38,516 nt of DNA from an uncultured Saprospiraceae bacterium (GTDB lineage Bacteria; Bacteroidota; Bacteroidia; Chitinophagales; Saprospiraceae). Where the stretch lies: contig CALIEI010000245.1 of assembly GCA_938022165.1 (NCBI GenBank), positions 1 to 38,516 on the forward strand, written 5' to 3'. A model generated the notes under the pieces. That model did not search any database. It saw nothing but the letters and a program-made list of their open reading frames with translations, and was not told where the DNA came from. Positions 19,101 to 26,731 of this stretch are shown in pieces (within the stretch, counting starts at the first letter, position 1; each line of letters opens with the position of its first letter). Position numbers and translations under genes: made by a program.

Positions 19101-19214
19101 GAGTTAGTCAATATTGCTAACAATAAGCTTCTCGAACTAAAGACAAAAATAGAAGCAGAGAGTCGTATTAATGAAGCGCCAAGTAACGGTGACCTTCCAA
19201 TGGAAGGGCAGTAA
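16113..19214 (+). CDS. Exported TPR-repeat protein, first gene of a TPR/barrel operon
   Basis: 1033 residues with an N-terminal signal peptide (MRSVLLLVILIMSSMSIIAQ). Almost all of the mature protein is helical tetratricopeptide-type repeats, seen as many copies of patterns like AxxxYxxALxxFxxV, for example KNLYAQAQKSYAKVLE near the start, AEAIENFKEV and QALSHFKKAI in the middle, and YDAATKFYKEVFK and YVQAMKYYQEV later. No catalytic motif is visible. TPR arrays are protein-binding scaffolds, and the signal peptide puts this one in the periplasm. The outer-membrane barrel gene starts 31 nt downstream, so the two are probably co-transcribed and may interact. The overall architecture recalls tol-pal YbgF/BamD-like TPR proteins, but the family assignment stays open. 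Confidence 0.82.
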   Translation: MRSVLLLVILIMSSMSIIAQETARYTEINKAYKAGNDFFEKNLYAQAQKSYAKVLELERQISQPEWIEIKMRSQLNYARSAVRLEQEKSEMLILDFVKAYAPDPIANEAILEAATYYYNQKEFQKAIEFYAMVDINNLPEAERKDVLFKNGYSLFVRQKWAASKSYFERLINEQDVYYYPSNYYHGLTFFYLEQYDKALRSLKRAEKTKVYKSHIPYYVAQIYFAEKKYDEVIAYAKPLLQKTSVKKKRELTLLIGQSYYEKQQYEKALPYLERYAEITEKMSEETFYQIGYLQYQSRKYAEAIENFKEVSKVKSELGQNALYLLGDCHTKLDEKNNARNAFAAAGRLDFNPETKQDANWNYAKLSYEMKYDTEAMAVFQKIHEGDKKYLEAQDYLSKMFLNTRDYTKALAVLDGIKNRNSQMEATYQKVTYSKGIEMYNAGKVDEAVALFDKSLTSNADPATKALANYRLGDIAHKNGELEKSTKYLNAYLNSANPSTVPEDAAVYTANYTQGYNYLKQENYTQALSHFKKAISGIEANKSRISSTYIKDQVLNDAKLKAGDSAFRLNDYNAALGYYDDVIRSNDKPNPYALFQKANVKGLQGNSTEKFQMMALLVSDFPDSEFADDALYSIGKAYIQAGALSDAEAPLEQLLTEYPNSTLYNAALLKLGLATYNQDNYDAATKFYKEVFKHNPDKKEADQALLALEEIYVQDLGTPKEYVKFRKSIPGYKIDNAEQEALSFRSAKTAYASAQYDRAISSMISYLEEYPNGAYAIEGKYVLGECKVVQKDYVQAMKYYQEVIDKGNSKFYAKALRKAALIAYNFDQNFVKSYQLYSKLEGVESGENKLEAQLNALRSAYKINNSDGVYFMASKIELNPLASPDQKSIAAFYQGKVSYQKQDFNKASENFNKVLRNIKEGEIAAESRYLIAEIYYKQGAIDLSRGIVMKAHKESAGQEYWIAKSIILLSDILVKQDDLLNAKAALEAVVESYTESTELVNIANNKLLELKTKIEAESRINEAPSNGDLPMEGQ

Positions 19215-19245
19215 TTTTTTTTTAAAATAGATAGATCACATTATC

Positions 19246-20868
19246 ATGACTAAATATATTTTTAATACCATAATTTTGCTGTTTGCTTTTGTTGCATTCA
19301 TTAATGCACAAGACGACAAACTTGAATCTGAATCTGTAGAGATAATTAAGAACTTTGAAGCGCAGCTTGCAGAGTCCGATAAGTTAGATATAAACCCCTC
19401 GTTGCCGCCTGTAGATTCATCAAACAGAGTGGTTAGCTATCAGATCAATGCTCAACCTATGTTGATCAACTACCCTGCTCCAGACATCAAGCCAATAGCA
19501 ATGAAATCGGATGACTTGCCACAAGTAAAAAACACTTTTGTGAAAGGTGGTGCAGGTATTCCCAATCAATATTATGGTGAAGCATCTCATTTTGGGAACA
19601 TTCTAGATAAGGTTGACTTTGGTGCAGGCGCTACATATCATCGCGCTAATAATAGCGAAAGAATAGAAAATCAAAAATTTATAAATACAGATGCTTTTTT
19701 GCAAGGTGCTTATAACATTAAAGAAGACATTTATTTGCAGAGTAAAGTTAATTTCAGAGAACAAATAGATCACTTTTTTGGATATGATAATGAACTGTTT
19801 ACATTTTCAGAAGAAGATGTAAGGCAGCGTTTTCGTACTTTAGATATTTCTAACGCTTATATTTCACCTGAAAATGATATAGACAAATTAAACTATGGGG
19901 CAAGTATAGACTACTATAATCACAGAGATTTTTATGGTAGCCGTGAAAATGGCATTGCCTTTTCTGCAAAAGCTAAGAAATTTTTAAAGCGAGAGCACCC
20001 CGTAGGACTGGAGATTATTGGCGATTTATCTAGCTTCAAAGACAGTACAGATGTTAAGCAGAGCCTGAACAATCTTACCTTTAGGCCAACTGCTTCTTTT
20101 CATGCAGAGAAATTTAAAGTTTTAATAGGTGGAAATTTAATTTTTCATGATAGTACATTTTCTGCTCTTCCGATTGTGGAAGTTATTGCAAACATAGCTG
20201 GAAATAAACTGGTGGCGTTTGCTGGGTGGGAAGGAAATGTAGAAAAGAACTCATTTAGAACTTTGACCGAATATAGCCCATACCTAGTATCTAATCCAAA
20301 CATCTTCAATACTAAGTACAATGACTATTACGGTGGTTTGAAAGGAAAAATTAAGTCTGTGAGCTATGTTGTGAGAGGTGGACTCAAGGATGTAGATAGA
20401 CTCCCACTGTACGTACAAAGCTTAGGCGAACCATTACGATTTGACGTAATAGATGATGCAACACAAATCATATATATAGAAGCTACGGCTGAAGTAACCC
20501 TTCTAGAAAAACTCCAAATTTCTGGAGCATTTACCAAATCGTTTTTTGAACTTGAAAATCAGGAGCACCCTTGGCATTTGCCTTCATTAGAAGTAAATCT
20601 AAACGCTAAGTATAAGTTGCTTAATGATAAATTGGCAATAAGAGCAGACTTTTACGCAGCTAATCCAATAGCAAATATTTCCTTAGAGTCCACCATTGAG
20701 TTTTTGAATACACTATACGACTTAAGCTTAGGTGCTGAATACAACATTAATGACTCTATTGGTGTATGGGTAGATGTGAATAACATCACTTCAAGAAACT
20801 ATGAAAGATGGAGAGGATACAGAACTTTTGGTACTAACTTTATGGGTGGCTTCTATTTGAGATTTTAA
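19246..20868 (+). CDS. Outer-membrane beta-barrel protein (TonB-receptor/porin-like)
   Basis: 540 residues. It has a signal peptide (about residues 1-21) and a linker of about 90 residues that holds the proline-rich NYPAPDIKPIAM. After that come alternating hydrophobic/polar strands typical of an outer-membrane barrel, such as KVDFGAGATYHR, LNYGASIDYYNHRDFYG, KLNAKYKLL-like strands and IGVWVDVNNITSRNYERWRGY. The sequence ends GGFYLRF, with the C-terminal aromatic residue recognised by the barrel-assembly machinery. It is too short for a full TonB-dependent receptor with plug, and I see no TonB box. The VNNITSRNYERWRGYRTFG ending resembles the last strands of TonB-dependent receptors. It lies 31 nt after the TPR gene and is probably its operon partner. 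Transport substrate unknown. Confidence 0.75.
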   Translation: MTKYIFNTIILLFAFVAFINAQDDKLESESVEIIKNFEAQLAESDKLDINPSLPPVDSSNRVVSYQINAQPMLINYPAPDIKPIAMKSDDLPQVKNTFVKGGAGIPNQYYGEASHFGNILDKVDFGAGATYHRANNSERIENQKFINTDAFLQGAYNIKEDIYLQSKVNFREQIDHFFGYDNELFTFSEEDVRQRFRTLDISNAYISPENDIDKLNYGASIDYYNHRDFYGSRENGIAFSAKAKKFLKREHPVGLEIIGDLSSFKDSTDVKQSLNNLTFRPTASFHAEKFKVLIGGNLIFHDSTFSALPIVEVIANIAGNKLVAFAGWEGNVEKNSFRTLTEYSPYLVSNPNIFNTKYNDYYGGLKGKIKSVSYVVRGGLKDVDRLPLYVQSLGEPLRFDVIDDATQIIYIEATAEVTLLEKLQISGAFTKSFFELENQEHPWHLPSLEVNLNAKYKLLNDKLAIRADFYAANPIANISLESTIEFLNTLYDLSLGAEYNINDSIGVWVDVNNITSRNYERWRGYRTFGTNFMGGFYLRF

Positions 20869-20928
20869 GTATGTGTCCGCTCTGAAAATCTGAATATATA
20901 AGAGTACAGCATTAGGCCATAGAATTCT

Positions 20929-21405
20929 TTAATTCATCAATATCTTTGCCTTATTTTTCAGTAATGATGATTGAACAAATCGTTCAAACTCTTGCACAGT
21001 GAATAGATCACTTGTTACAATTTTGCATTTACCATTTTCGCTAACTACATCAACAGTGGTTTCTATAAGTCCTTCATTGGTGGATTTATTAGAAAGCGTT
21101 TTTAATTTGCCCCACAATTGTCGCAATTTAGATTCGGACGAGTCTATTGAGCCAGCTGCATCCATAACTCCCATATCTTTTACAAAGTCTCCAATAATCA
21201 CATCTCGATTATCATCGTAATCATATTCAATTGTTTTGGAATCTAGCTTCAAATTCATAGTGTAATAAACCTCTTCCTTTAGTTTTTTGACTGAAGTTAT
21301 GTTTACATTAGTTATAGACTGTGGATCCATATCTCCAATTGAGATCTCTGGTTTAGCACAAGAATGTAATATGAAGAATAATAGTACAATTATGCTATTT
21401 TTCAT
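20929..21405 (-). CDS. Hypothetical lipoprotein
   Basis: 158 residues. It starts with a lipoprotein signal peptide (MKNSIIVLLFFILHSC) whose lipobox LHSC makes Cys16 the lipidated residue. The mature part is acidic and mixed alpha/beta, with no motif that I recognise. It stands alone on the minus strand between two plus-strand genes and has no clear promoter element. Probably attached to a periplasmic or outer membrane face. Real-gene status rests mainly on the good lipobox and the intact frame. Confidence 0.65.
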   Translation of the reverse strand: MKNSIIVLLFFILHSCAKPEISIGDMDPQSITNVNITSVKKLKEEVYYTMNLKLDSKTIEYDYDDNRDVIIGDFVKDMGVMDAAGSIDSSESKLRQLWGKLKTLSNKSTNEGLIETTVDVVSENGKCKIVTSDLFTVQEFERFVQSSLLKNKAKILMN

Positions 21406-21773
21406 TAGCTATCTATTTAGTAGTTATAAGTTAAAAACTATCAAGTATTTATATTAAGCACAATTGAGTCCACTCAGCTAAAATAGTTAATTATTATTCC
21501 AGTATGCTAGCCGGCTTGGTACTATCCAATTTTTTGAGAAGAAATTTTCAATTTAGCCTCTACTTGTAATTGTTATTAGTCCATTATTTAGCTTATTCCA
21601 AAATAAGAGACATGGTTTTGCATGATAAAAGCACTAGATACGATAGAAATGAATGAAAACAAGGGCAATCCGCATTTAAATCCGGCCTGTTTTTAATAAC
21701 TTACAAATCGATAAGGAAACATATTCTTATGAATTGATTAAACTATTAAAAACTAACTTTAAATCTAATTATC
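21406..21773. other. Intergenic gap with a solo MITE-end fragment
   Basis: No gene is visible here. At 21465-21475 the sequence TGAGTCCACTC equals the first 11 bases of the MITE-like element, but no matching inverted end follows. A weaker relative, TGTGTCCGCTCTGAAAA, lies at about 20874 in the same orientation. These look like degraded element ends or chance matches. Confidence 0.35.
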
Positions 21774-23216
21774 ATGAAGCAAACTTTACTCATACTCTTT
21801 ATTGGAGTGCTTTTCAACACTATTCATGGACAACAATTTGTTGAAAAACAGATCTCTGCAAATCCAGAAGGATTTTATCTAAGTAGTATGGATTTTGGAG
21901 ATATTGATAATGATGGTGATATTGATATGATCATCTTAGGCAATCTCAATCCTGGTGTAAAAACAAAAATTTATTTAAATGAAGAAAATACATTTGTAGA
22001 GTCGAGTAATACACTACCTTTTTTGAATAGCGGCTGTGTAGAGATGTTTGATTCTGATGGTGATGGAGACTTAGATCTTATTCTTAGCGGTAGAACAGAT
22101 GATTATGATGCTTTCACATTCCTTTATCTCAATGATGGTCAGGGAAATTTTGAAGATTCAAATGTACAGAATTTAGCTAATATAGAATTTAGCTCATGTG
22201 CCACAGCGGATGTAGATGCAGATGGAGATTTAGATCTCTTGTTAAATGGTTTTAATGGCGCAAGTTCCATAACACAATTGTACTTTAATGATGGTAAAGG
22301 GGGATTTACTGCTGATACACAAAATTCATTTTTAGCTGCTGATGATGGGGATGCAGTATTTGTGGATGTAGATGCAGATGGAGATATGGATTTATTTGTT
22401 TCAGGCTGGGATGAAAATAGTGTCCCAAATAGTATTTTATATATAAACGATGGAACAGGTAGCTTTAGTCAAAGTAGCTCTCAACTTGATGGAGTAGTAA
22501 GGAGTAGAATTGTACCAGCTGATGTTGATGGAGACGAAGATATAGACGTTCTGATTTCTGGGATAGTGAGTAGCAGTCTGCATCAAACTAAATTGTATTT
22601 AAACGATGGGGAAGGAAATTATACTGCATCTACAATTGGATTATTTCCTAATATTGGTAATGGGGCTGCGTCAGGGGCTGATATTGATTTAGATGGCGAT
22701 GTAGATTTTTTAATATCTGGCAATGCCGCAGGTTCTTTTTCCGCCGTTTCAGAACTTTATTTAAATAATGGTGATGGTAGCTTCATATTGGGTAGTAGTG
22801 ATTTTGATGGAATTATTTTAGGTCAAACCAGCTTTGTTGACTATGACCAAGATGGAGATGAAGATCTTTTTCTTTCTGGATTGAATTCGGGACTCAATGC
22901 AGTTCATAGATTATATGAAAATACCCAAATTCTTTCATCTCTAAGTGAGAATGAGCTTAACCCTATTGGGATCAACATTTACCCAAATATTGTTCAAACT
23001 GAGTCAGCATTTAAGATTGAAATGAACTCTGATTTTTCTCAAGACATAAGCTTAAAAATGTATGATATTAGCGGAAAGATGGTAAGTAGTTTAAAATTTA
23101 ATATAGAAGCAAATGTGCCCACCACAAAAGAACTGATTACTCCGGCGCAACCAGGTGTTTACTATATTAATTTAAACAATAAACAGTATTCGGAAAGATT
23201 GATTGTGATTCATTAA
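21774..23216 (+). CDS. Secreted FG-GAP/VCBS beta-propeller protein with T9SS sorting domain
   Basis: 480 residues. After a signal peptide (about residues 1-19) come seven calcium-binding FG-GAP/VCBS repeats, each with a DxDxDGDxD-type loop: DIDNDGDIDMIILG, DSDGDGDLDLILSG, DVDADGDLDLLLNG, DVDADGDMDLFVSG, DVDGDEDIDVLISG, DIDLDGDVDFLISG and DYDQDGDEDLFLSG. Between them are LYLNDGxGxF strands. Seven repeats would close an integrin-like seven-bladed propeller. Residues about 400-480 form a T9SS type A domain, with INIYPNIVQ (Ile where the usual motif has Pro) and the end YSERLIVIH. Known proteins of this type are secreted and bind ligands or calcium; the role here is unknown. It is probably monocistronic, with a hairpin about 110 nt downstream. 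Confidence 0.85.
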   Translation: MKQTLLILFIGVLFNTIHGQQFVEKQISANPEGFYLSSMDFGDIDNDGDIDMIILGNLNPGVKTKIYLNEENTFVESSNTLPFLNSGCVEMFDSDGDGDLDLILSGRTDDYDAFTFLYLNDGQGNFEDSNVQNLANIEFSSCATADVDADGDLDLLLNGFNGASSITQLYFNDGKGGFTADTQNSFLAADDGDAVFVDVDADGDMDLFVSGWDENSVPNSILYINDGTGSFSQSSSQLDGVVRSRIVPADVDGDEDIDVLISGIVSSSLHQTKLYLNDGEGNYTASTIGLFPNIGNGAASGADIDLDGDVDFLISGNAAGSFSAVSELYLNNGDGSFILGSSDFDGIILGQTSFVDYDQDGDEDLFLSGLNSGLNAVHRLYENTQILSSLSENELNPIGINIYPNIVQTESAFKIEMNSDFSQDISLKMYDISGKMVSSLKFNIEANVPTTKELITPAQPGVYYINLNNKQYSERLIVIH

Positions 23217-23325
23217 TTTTAATTAGGGTTCCTAAGTTGATTTTAAATTAAAATTTTAGGCCCTCAAGTGAAGTTAAATTTATAATGATTGATACTTTTT
23301 TAGAGTTCTATTAAAATGGTTTTGG

Positions 23326-23360
23326 TTTGGCGTGATCTTTATAATAAGGATCACGCCAAA
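23326..23360 (+). terminator. Hairpin terminator after the FG-GAP gene
   Basis: A perfect 12-bp stem (TTTGGCGTGATC with GATCACGCCAAA) around an 11-nt loop is followed by only a weak T-run (TTAATTT). It separates the FG-GAP gene from the promoter element of the next gene. Confidence 0.65.
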
Positions 23361-23380
23361 TTAATTTAAGGCAACTACCT

Positions 23381-23388
23381 TATATTTG
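23381..23388 (+). promoter_or_regulatory. -7 promoter element for the M15-like membrane protein gene
   Basis: TATATTTG is an exact TAnnTTTG match, 18 nt before the ATG at 23406, implying a leader of about 10 nt. No -33 TTG is evident because the terminator hairpin occupies the spacing. Confidence 0.5.
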
Positions 23389-23405
23389 CTGTTACCTCAT
23401 TATAT

Positions 23406-24053
23406 ATGCTAGACTGGATTTATAATTTACTCAAGCTCATCACACTCTTGGTTTTACCATTTGTTCTTTTAATCAAGTGTGCTGTTTTTCTGCATAACCA
23501 TTATCACTGGGCTTCCAGTTTGAGCCTAATAGTGAGTGGTTGCACAACTGCTTTATTGTTATTTATCTATCTATCTTTCATGTATGGTAAAGTTACTGGC
23601 AAGATAGGCTCTGGAAATGCATTAAAACGGAGATCAGTTATTGCCTTATTACTAGTCTTTGGGTATAGCATCTATGGCCTCTTTTTCTTATCAAATAGTA
23701 ATGCAAAATCATCGGAAGTACATGCTGAGTTTACGAAGTTGCACCCTATCATTAGAATTAGTGTTAGTACTATCCTATTTTTAGATCAAGAACTATTGAT
23801 TACTGATTCTAGTCGCAAACCAGAAGACTATAGAAAAATGGGACTTCCAAGTAAGAAGCGATCTCTGCACTATAAACAAAGTACTGGATATGTACATGCC
23901 ATTGATATCAGAACAAAAGGCCGGAGTGATACCCGAAATGAACTGCTATTATGGTATTTTAAATTGATGGGCTTCAACACGCTTAGACACAAGGGTACGG
24001 AAGATCACTTGCATGTGAGTTTGAACAGCAAAGATAGTCCAGGAGCTATTTGA
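23406..24053 (+). CDS. Membrane protein with peptidase M15-like C-terminal domain
   Basis: 215 residues. Three hydrophobic segments (about 7-29, 36-60 and 76-96) anchor an outward or periplasmic C-terminal domain. In that domain SLHYKQSTGYVHAIDI (His155, Asp167) followed by DHLHVSL (Asp200, His201, His203) resembles the SxHxxGxAxD and HxH zinc-ligand motifs of M15 DD-peptidases and peptidoglycan hydrolases. Spacing inside the first motif is about three residues longer than usual. The catalytic acidic residue usually just before the HxH motif could be Glu199 or Asp200. The likely role is trimming of cell-wall peptides; this is inference from motif shape. The gene is tail-to-tail with the next gene across a 22-bp inverted repeat. 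Confidence 0.6.
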   Translation: MLDWIYNLLKLITLLVLPFVLLIKCAVFLHNHYHWASSLSLIVSGCTTALLLFIYLSFMYGKVTGKIGSGNALKRRSVIALLLVFGYSIYGLFFLSNSNAKSSEVHAEFTKLHPIIRISVSTILFLDQELLITDSSRKPEDYRKMGLPSKKRSLHYKQSTGYVHAIDIRTKGRSDTRNELLLWYFKLMGFNTLRHKGTEDHLHVSLNSKDSPGAI

Positions 24054-24073
24054 CTCAAGATAATATTTGAGTC
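24052..24073. terminator. Inverted repeat in a convergent gene junction
   Basis: GACTCAA, an 8-nt loop, then TTGAGTC spans the whole 22-bp gap between two convergent stop codons and overlaps the first. Without a T-run it may act only weakly as a two-way terminator. GAGTCCA also echoes the MITE end. Confidence 0.4.
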
Positions 24074-24075
24074 CA

Positions 24076-26289
24076 TTACCTTAGCAAAGAAACATCTCCA
24101 CTCAAGAGCTGATTAGTTCCATCTCTATAAGAAACAATAAGCTTGTAGACAAAGACGTCTGCATTCAGAGGTTCTCCCCTATAATCACCTTGCCAACCAC
24201 TTCTTCCATTATCTGGAACAAAATTATTCTGTTCGTAAACTAAATTGCCCCATCTATTATATACTTGGAGACTAAGAACATTTTCAACCTCACTATTCGA
24301 ATCAAGGAAAATAGTGAATACATCATTGATCCCATCGCCATTTGGTGAAAATACATTAGGGATAAAAATGTTAGTGCACTCTATACTATTATCAGATAAT
24401 GCGATTAAATCATAGTTTTGCTTATAGATACAACCATCAGCATCTATAATTTGCAAGGTATAATTGCCTTCAGGTAGGTTATCTAGAAGCAAATCATTTC
24501 CAGATGGAACACTCCACTCTATAGTGAATGGAGCAACTGCTTCAACATGAGTAAGTTCAATACTTCCATCGCTACTGTTAAAGCAAGTTGGAGGCTTAAA
24601 ATCTACTTCCACAGAGAATGTACTTTCTACATTAGCACTACCTTCTATGTTCCCTGTGCAATTTGCATCGCTGAATGTCAATATCTCATACCAACCAACT
24701 GTAGGCGTATCTATAAAAAAGGGATTGGTAAAAATATTCTCAATCGGATCTTGTTCAACACCATCAATACTATATTCAATATCCCAAGGAGGGCTACCTT
24801 CTAAAGTAATAGGAATACCAATTTCTTGTATATCACAAAAATTGAAATCTCCTATTAGTGAAGCAATAGGGATATCTTGAATGCCTACTTGAGACTCCCC
24901 AATAATTGTATTACCACAAAAGTCTGTTACTGTTAATTGATAATTTCTAGAAGATGAAATTGTTGCAATTAGTGTATCTGATTCTTCACCAGTATCCCAA
25001 AGAATAGAATAAGGTGGAACACCACCTTCAAGGACTGGAGAAAGGTTAAATGCTTGGTCTACGCAAACCAGTATATTTTCAATACCCATAGACAGTTCAC
25101 TAGCCTCATTGATGGTCAATTCACTCAATACTGGATCAATGCAATCACAGTCATACATCAATTCTAATTTAATACTCTCCGGCCCTTCAATAATGTTGTC
25201 ATTAATAATATTGATAGGTAAAGTAAAAGTAGGCTCACCCGCCGGTATAGTCACACGCATAGGAATTTCTGTAAAATCTATCCCATTACTCGCTTCACTT
25301 TCTGAACTAATGCTGTAATCTATGATTAATTCTTCGTTAATATTGCTAAAAGCAGATCGTGTAAAAACAAATTGCCCATCTACACAATCTTCATAAGCTA
25401 CTGTTCCATCTGTACCCGGTACTTCGGCACGAATGCTGATGGGTTCTCCTAAATCAAAACTATTGGTTTCTAAAAACACAGCAGAATCTAATAAATCATC
25501 ACCAACGTCTCCTATCACTAAACGAATATGGTAAGTCTCACAAGGAATTACTTGGAAGGAGGCTGTAAGTGGAACAGTGTATCCGTCATAAGCAATCAAT
25601 TGAGGTGCGGCTGGAGCTTCTGTAATTCCACAATCACCTGTAGAATTTATGTTCGTCGCATTGTTAACATAAAATTGCTCATTTAGTAAATGATTTATGG
25701 TATTGATACTTACATCATCATTAGAGCCCTGCAAGGTGGCTACATTGATGGCATCGTTTTCAAAATTTCCATTAATGCCAGGGCCACTGACAAAGAAACC
25801 GAATACATCATTAAATGCCGTTCCTACAAACTCACAATACTCTTCAGATGCAAACACATATTTAAAAGTAACTCTACTATTCAATGGTACAAAATCAAAC
25901 TCTATCCCAGTTACATCATACAATGTACTAGTAGAAAGTATTCTTAGATCTGGATCTACGCTTATGGAGTCGAAAGAAAAGGTAGACTCGTTATTCAAGT
26001 TGGGTCCATGAGCAAGTTCAATATTTCCGGTAGACAAGATGATCCCATCATTAATGTTGATGCTTCCCTCTCCACCTATAAACTGTCCAATACTTATATT
26101 CTCATCTCCAAGCGAAGTGATATTGCTCACATTCCGGCATGACCCTTTGATAAATACATCTTTTATCAACTCTTCAATACCTAAGTCACTTTGCGTTTGT
26201 ATACCCGACTGAGACCATAGATTGGTACAGAGTAGAAGTAAAAGGCAAGAAATGAAGGTCTTAAAACTATCCATGTAAGAGAATTCCAT
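24076..26289 (-). CDS. Choice-of-anchor L / Calx-beta protein with T9SS type B (CHU_C) domain
   Basis: 737 residues. I kept the ATG at 26289; a second ATG at 26274 gives an equally good signal peptide (MDSFKTFISCLLLLL). Residues about 50-290 form a choice-of-anchor L domain, with GIILSTGNIELAHGPN, TFKYVFASEEYCEFVG, NDVFGFFVSGPG and HIRLVIGDVGDDLLDSAVF. About 295-400 is Calx-beta-like (GIDFTEIPMRVTIPAG, INIINDNIIEGPESIKL). SprB/PKD-like modules follow (PPYSILWDTGEES; PFTIEWSVPSG). The last about 95 residues are the gliding-motility-associated C-terminal domain that directs T9SS type B export (FIPNVFSPNGDGINDVF, YNRWGNLVYEQ, LNADVFVYKL). Probably a surface-attached adhesin-like protein. A TAATATTTG sequence at 26319-26327 (minus) resembles a -7 element with one extra base. 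Confidence 0.88.
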   Translation of the reverse strand: MEFSYMDSFKTFISCLLLLLCTNLWSQSGIQTQSDLGIEELIKDVFIKGSCRNVSNITSLGDENISIGQFIGGEGSININDGIILSTGNIELAHGPNLNNESTFSFDSISVDPDLRILSTSTLYDVTGIEFDFVPLNSRVTFKYVFASEEYCEFVGTAFNDVFGFFVSGPGINGNFENDAINVATLQGSNDDVSINTINHLLNEQFYVNNATNINSTGDCGITEAPAAPQLIAYDGYTVPLTASFQVIPCETYHIRLVIGDVGDDLLDSAVFLETNSFDLGEPISIRAEVPGTDGTVAYEDCVDGQFVFTRSAFSNINEELIIDYSISSESEASNGIDFTEIPMRVTIPAGEPTFTLPINIINDNIIEGPESIKLELMYDCDCIDPVLSELTINEASELSMGIENILVCVDQAFNLSPVLEGGVPPYSILWDTGEESDTLIATISSSRNYQLTVTDFCGNTIIGESQVGIQDIPIASLIGDFNFCDIQEIGIPITLEGSPPWDIEYSIDGVEQDPIENIFTNPFFIDTPTVGWYEILTFSDANCTGNIEGSANVESTFSVEVDFKPPTCFNSSDGSIELTHVEAVAPFTIEWSVPSGNDLLLDNLPEGNYTLQIIDADGCIYKQNYDLIALSDNSIECTNIFIPNVFSPNGDGINDVFTIFLDSNSEVENVLSLQVYNRWGNLVYEQNNFVPDNGRSGWQGDYRGEPLNADVFVYKLIVSYRDGTNQLLSGDVSLLR

Positions 26290-26476
26290 GTTAATTTACC
26301 CATTATAGATTGCTTGCACAAATATTAATAGTGATTGAACTCACATTAATGGGAGAAGTAATTTTATCACGACAAATCTAAGAAATGAAGCTTCTCTAAA
26401 TCAGAATATCGTATTTCTGCCTACAAAATTTTCTTAGACCCAATCCATTATAAAATCTGCGAAAGAACTGCTCTCT

Positions 26477-26731
26477 TTAATCTCCCAAGATGATATACTC
26501 AGGTGTTATTTCTAGTACATCAAATTGCTTATCATAAACCTGGATGATACTAGAGTTGAGATTATAGTAAATACTTGGGCTATATCCTTGATAAGTATGT
26601 GATGCTATAAAGGGAGTTAAAACAAAGGTATTTTCATTAGGCATGCCACAGTACATCAACCTAAATGCACCTTTCATCATTCCTTGCTTGATTCTTAGTA
26701 CAGTCCCTACATATATTGTGTATTCCATCAT
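26477..26731 (-). CDS. Small hypothetical protein, coupled to the upstream lipoprotein gene
   Basis: 84 residues, with no signal peptide or membrane segment and a mostly beta-strand composition (TIYVGTVLRIKQG, IIQVYDKQFDVLEITPEY). The stop TAA of the lipoprotein gene directly abuts its ATG (TAAATGATGG), so translation is probably coupled, and a second ATG follows at once. Family not recognised. The short frame is believable because of this exact junction and the good codon pattern. Confidence 0.55.
   Translation of the reverse strand: MMEYTIYVGTVLRIKQGMMKGAFRLMYCGMPNENTFVLTPFIASHTYQGYSPSIYYNLNSSIIQVYDKQFDVLEITPEYIILGD

Noticed and set aside
20874-21475. A third MITE-like element spanning the lipoprotein gene
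   Set aside because: The two end-like fragments (about 20874 and 21465) are in the same orientation rather than inverted, and the first is a poor match.
23225-23264. Terminator directly after the FG-GAP gene
   Set aside because: AGGG...CCTAA/TTAGG..CCCT can pair but is interrupted and AT-rich without a U-tract. The hairpin at 23326-23360 is much better.
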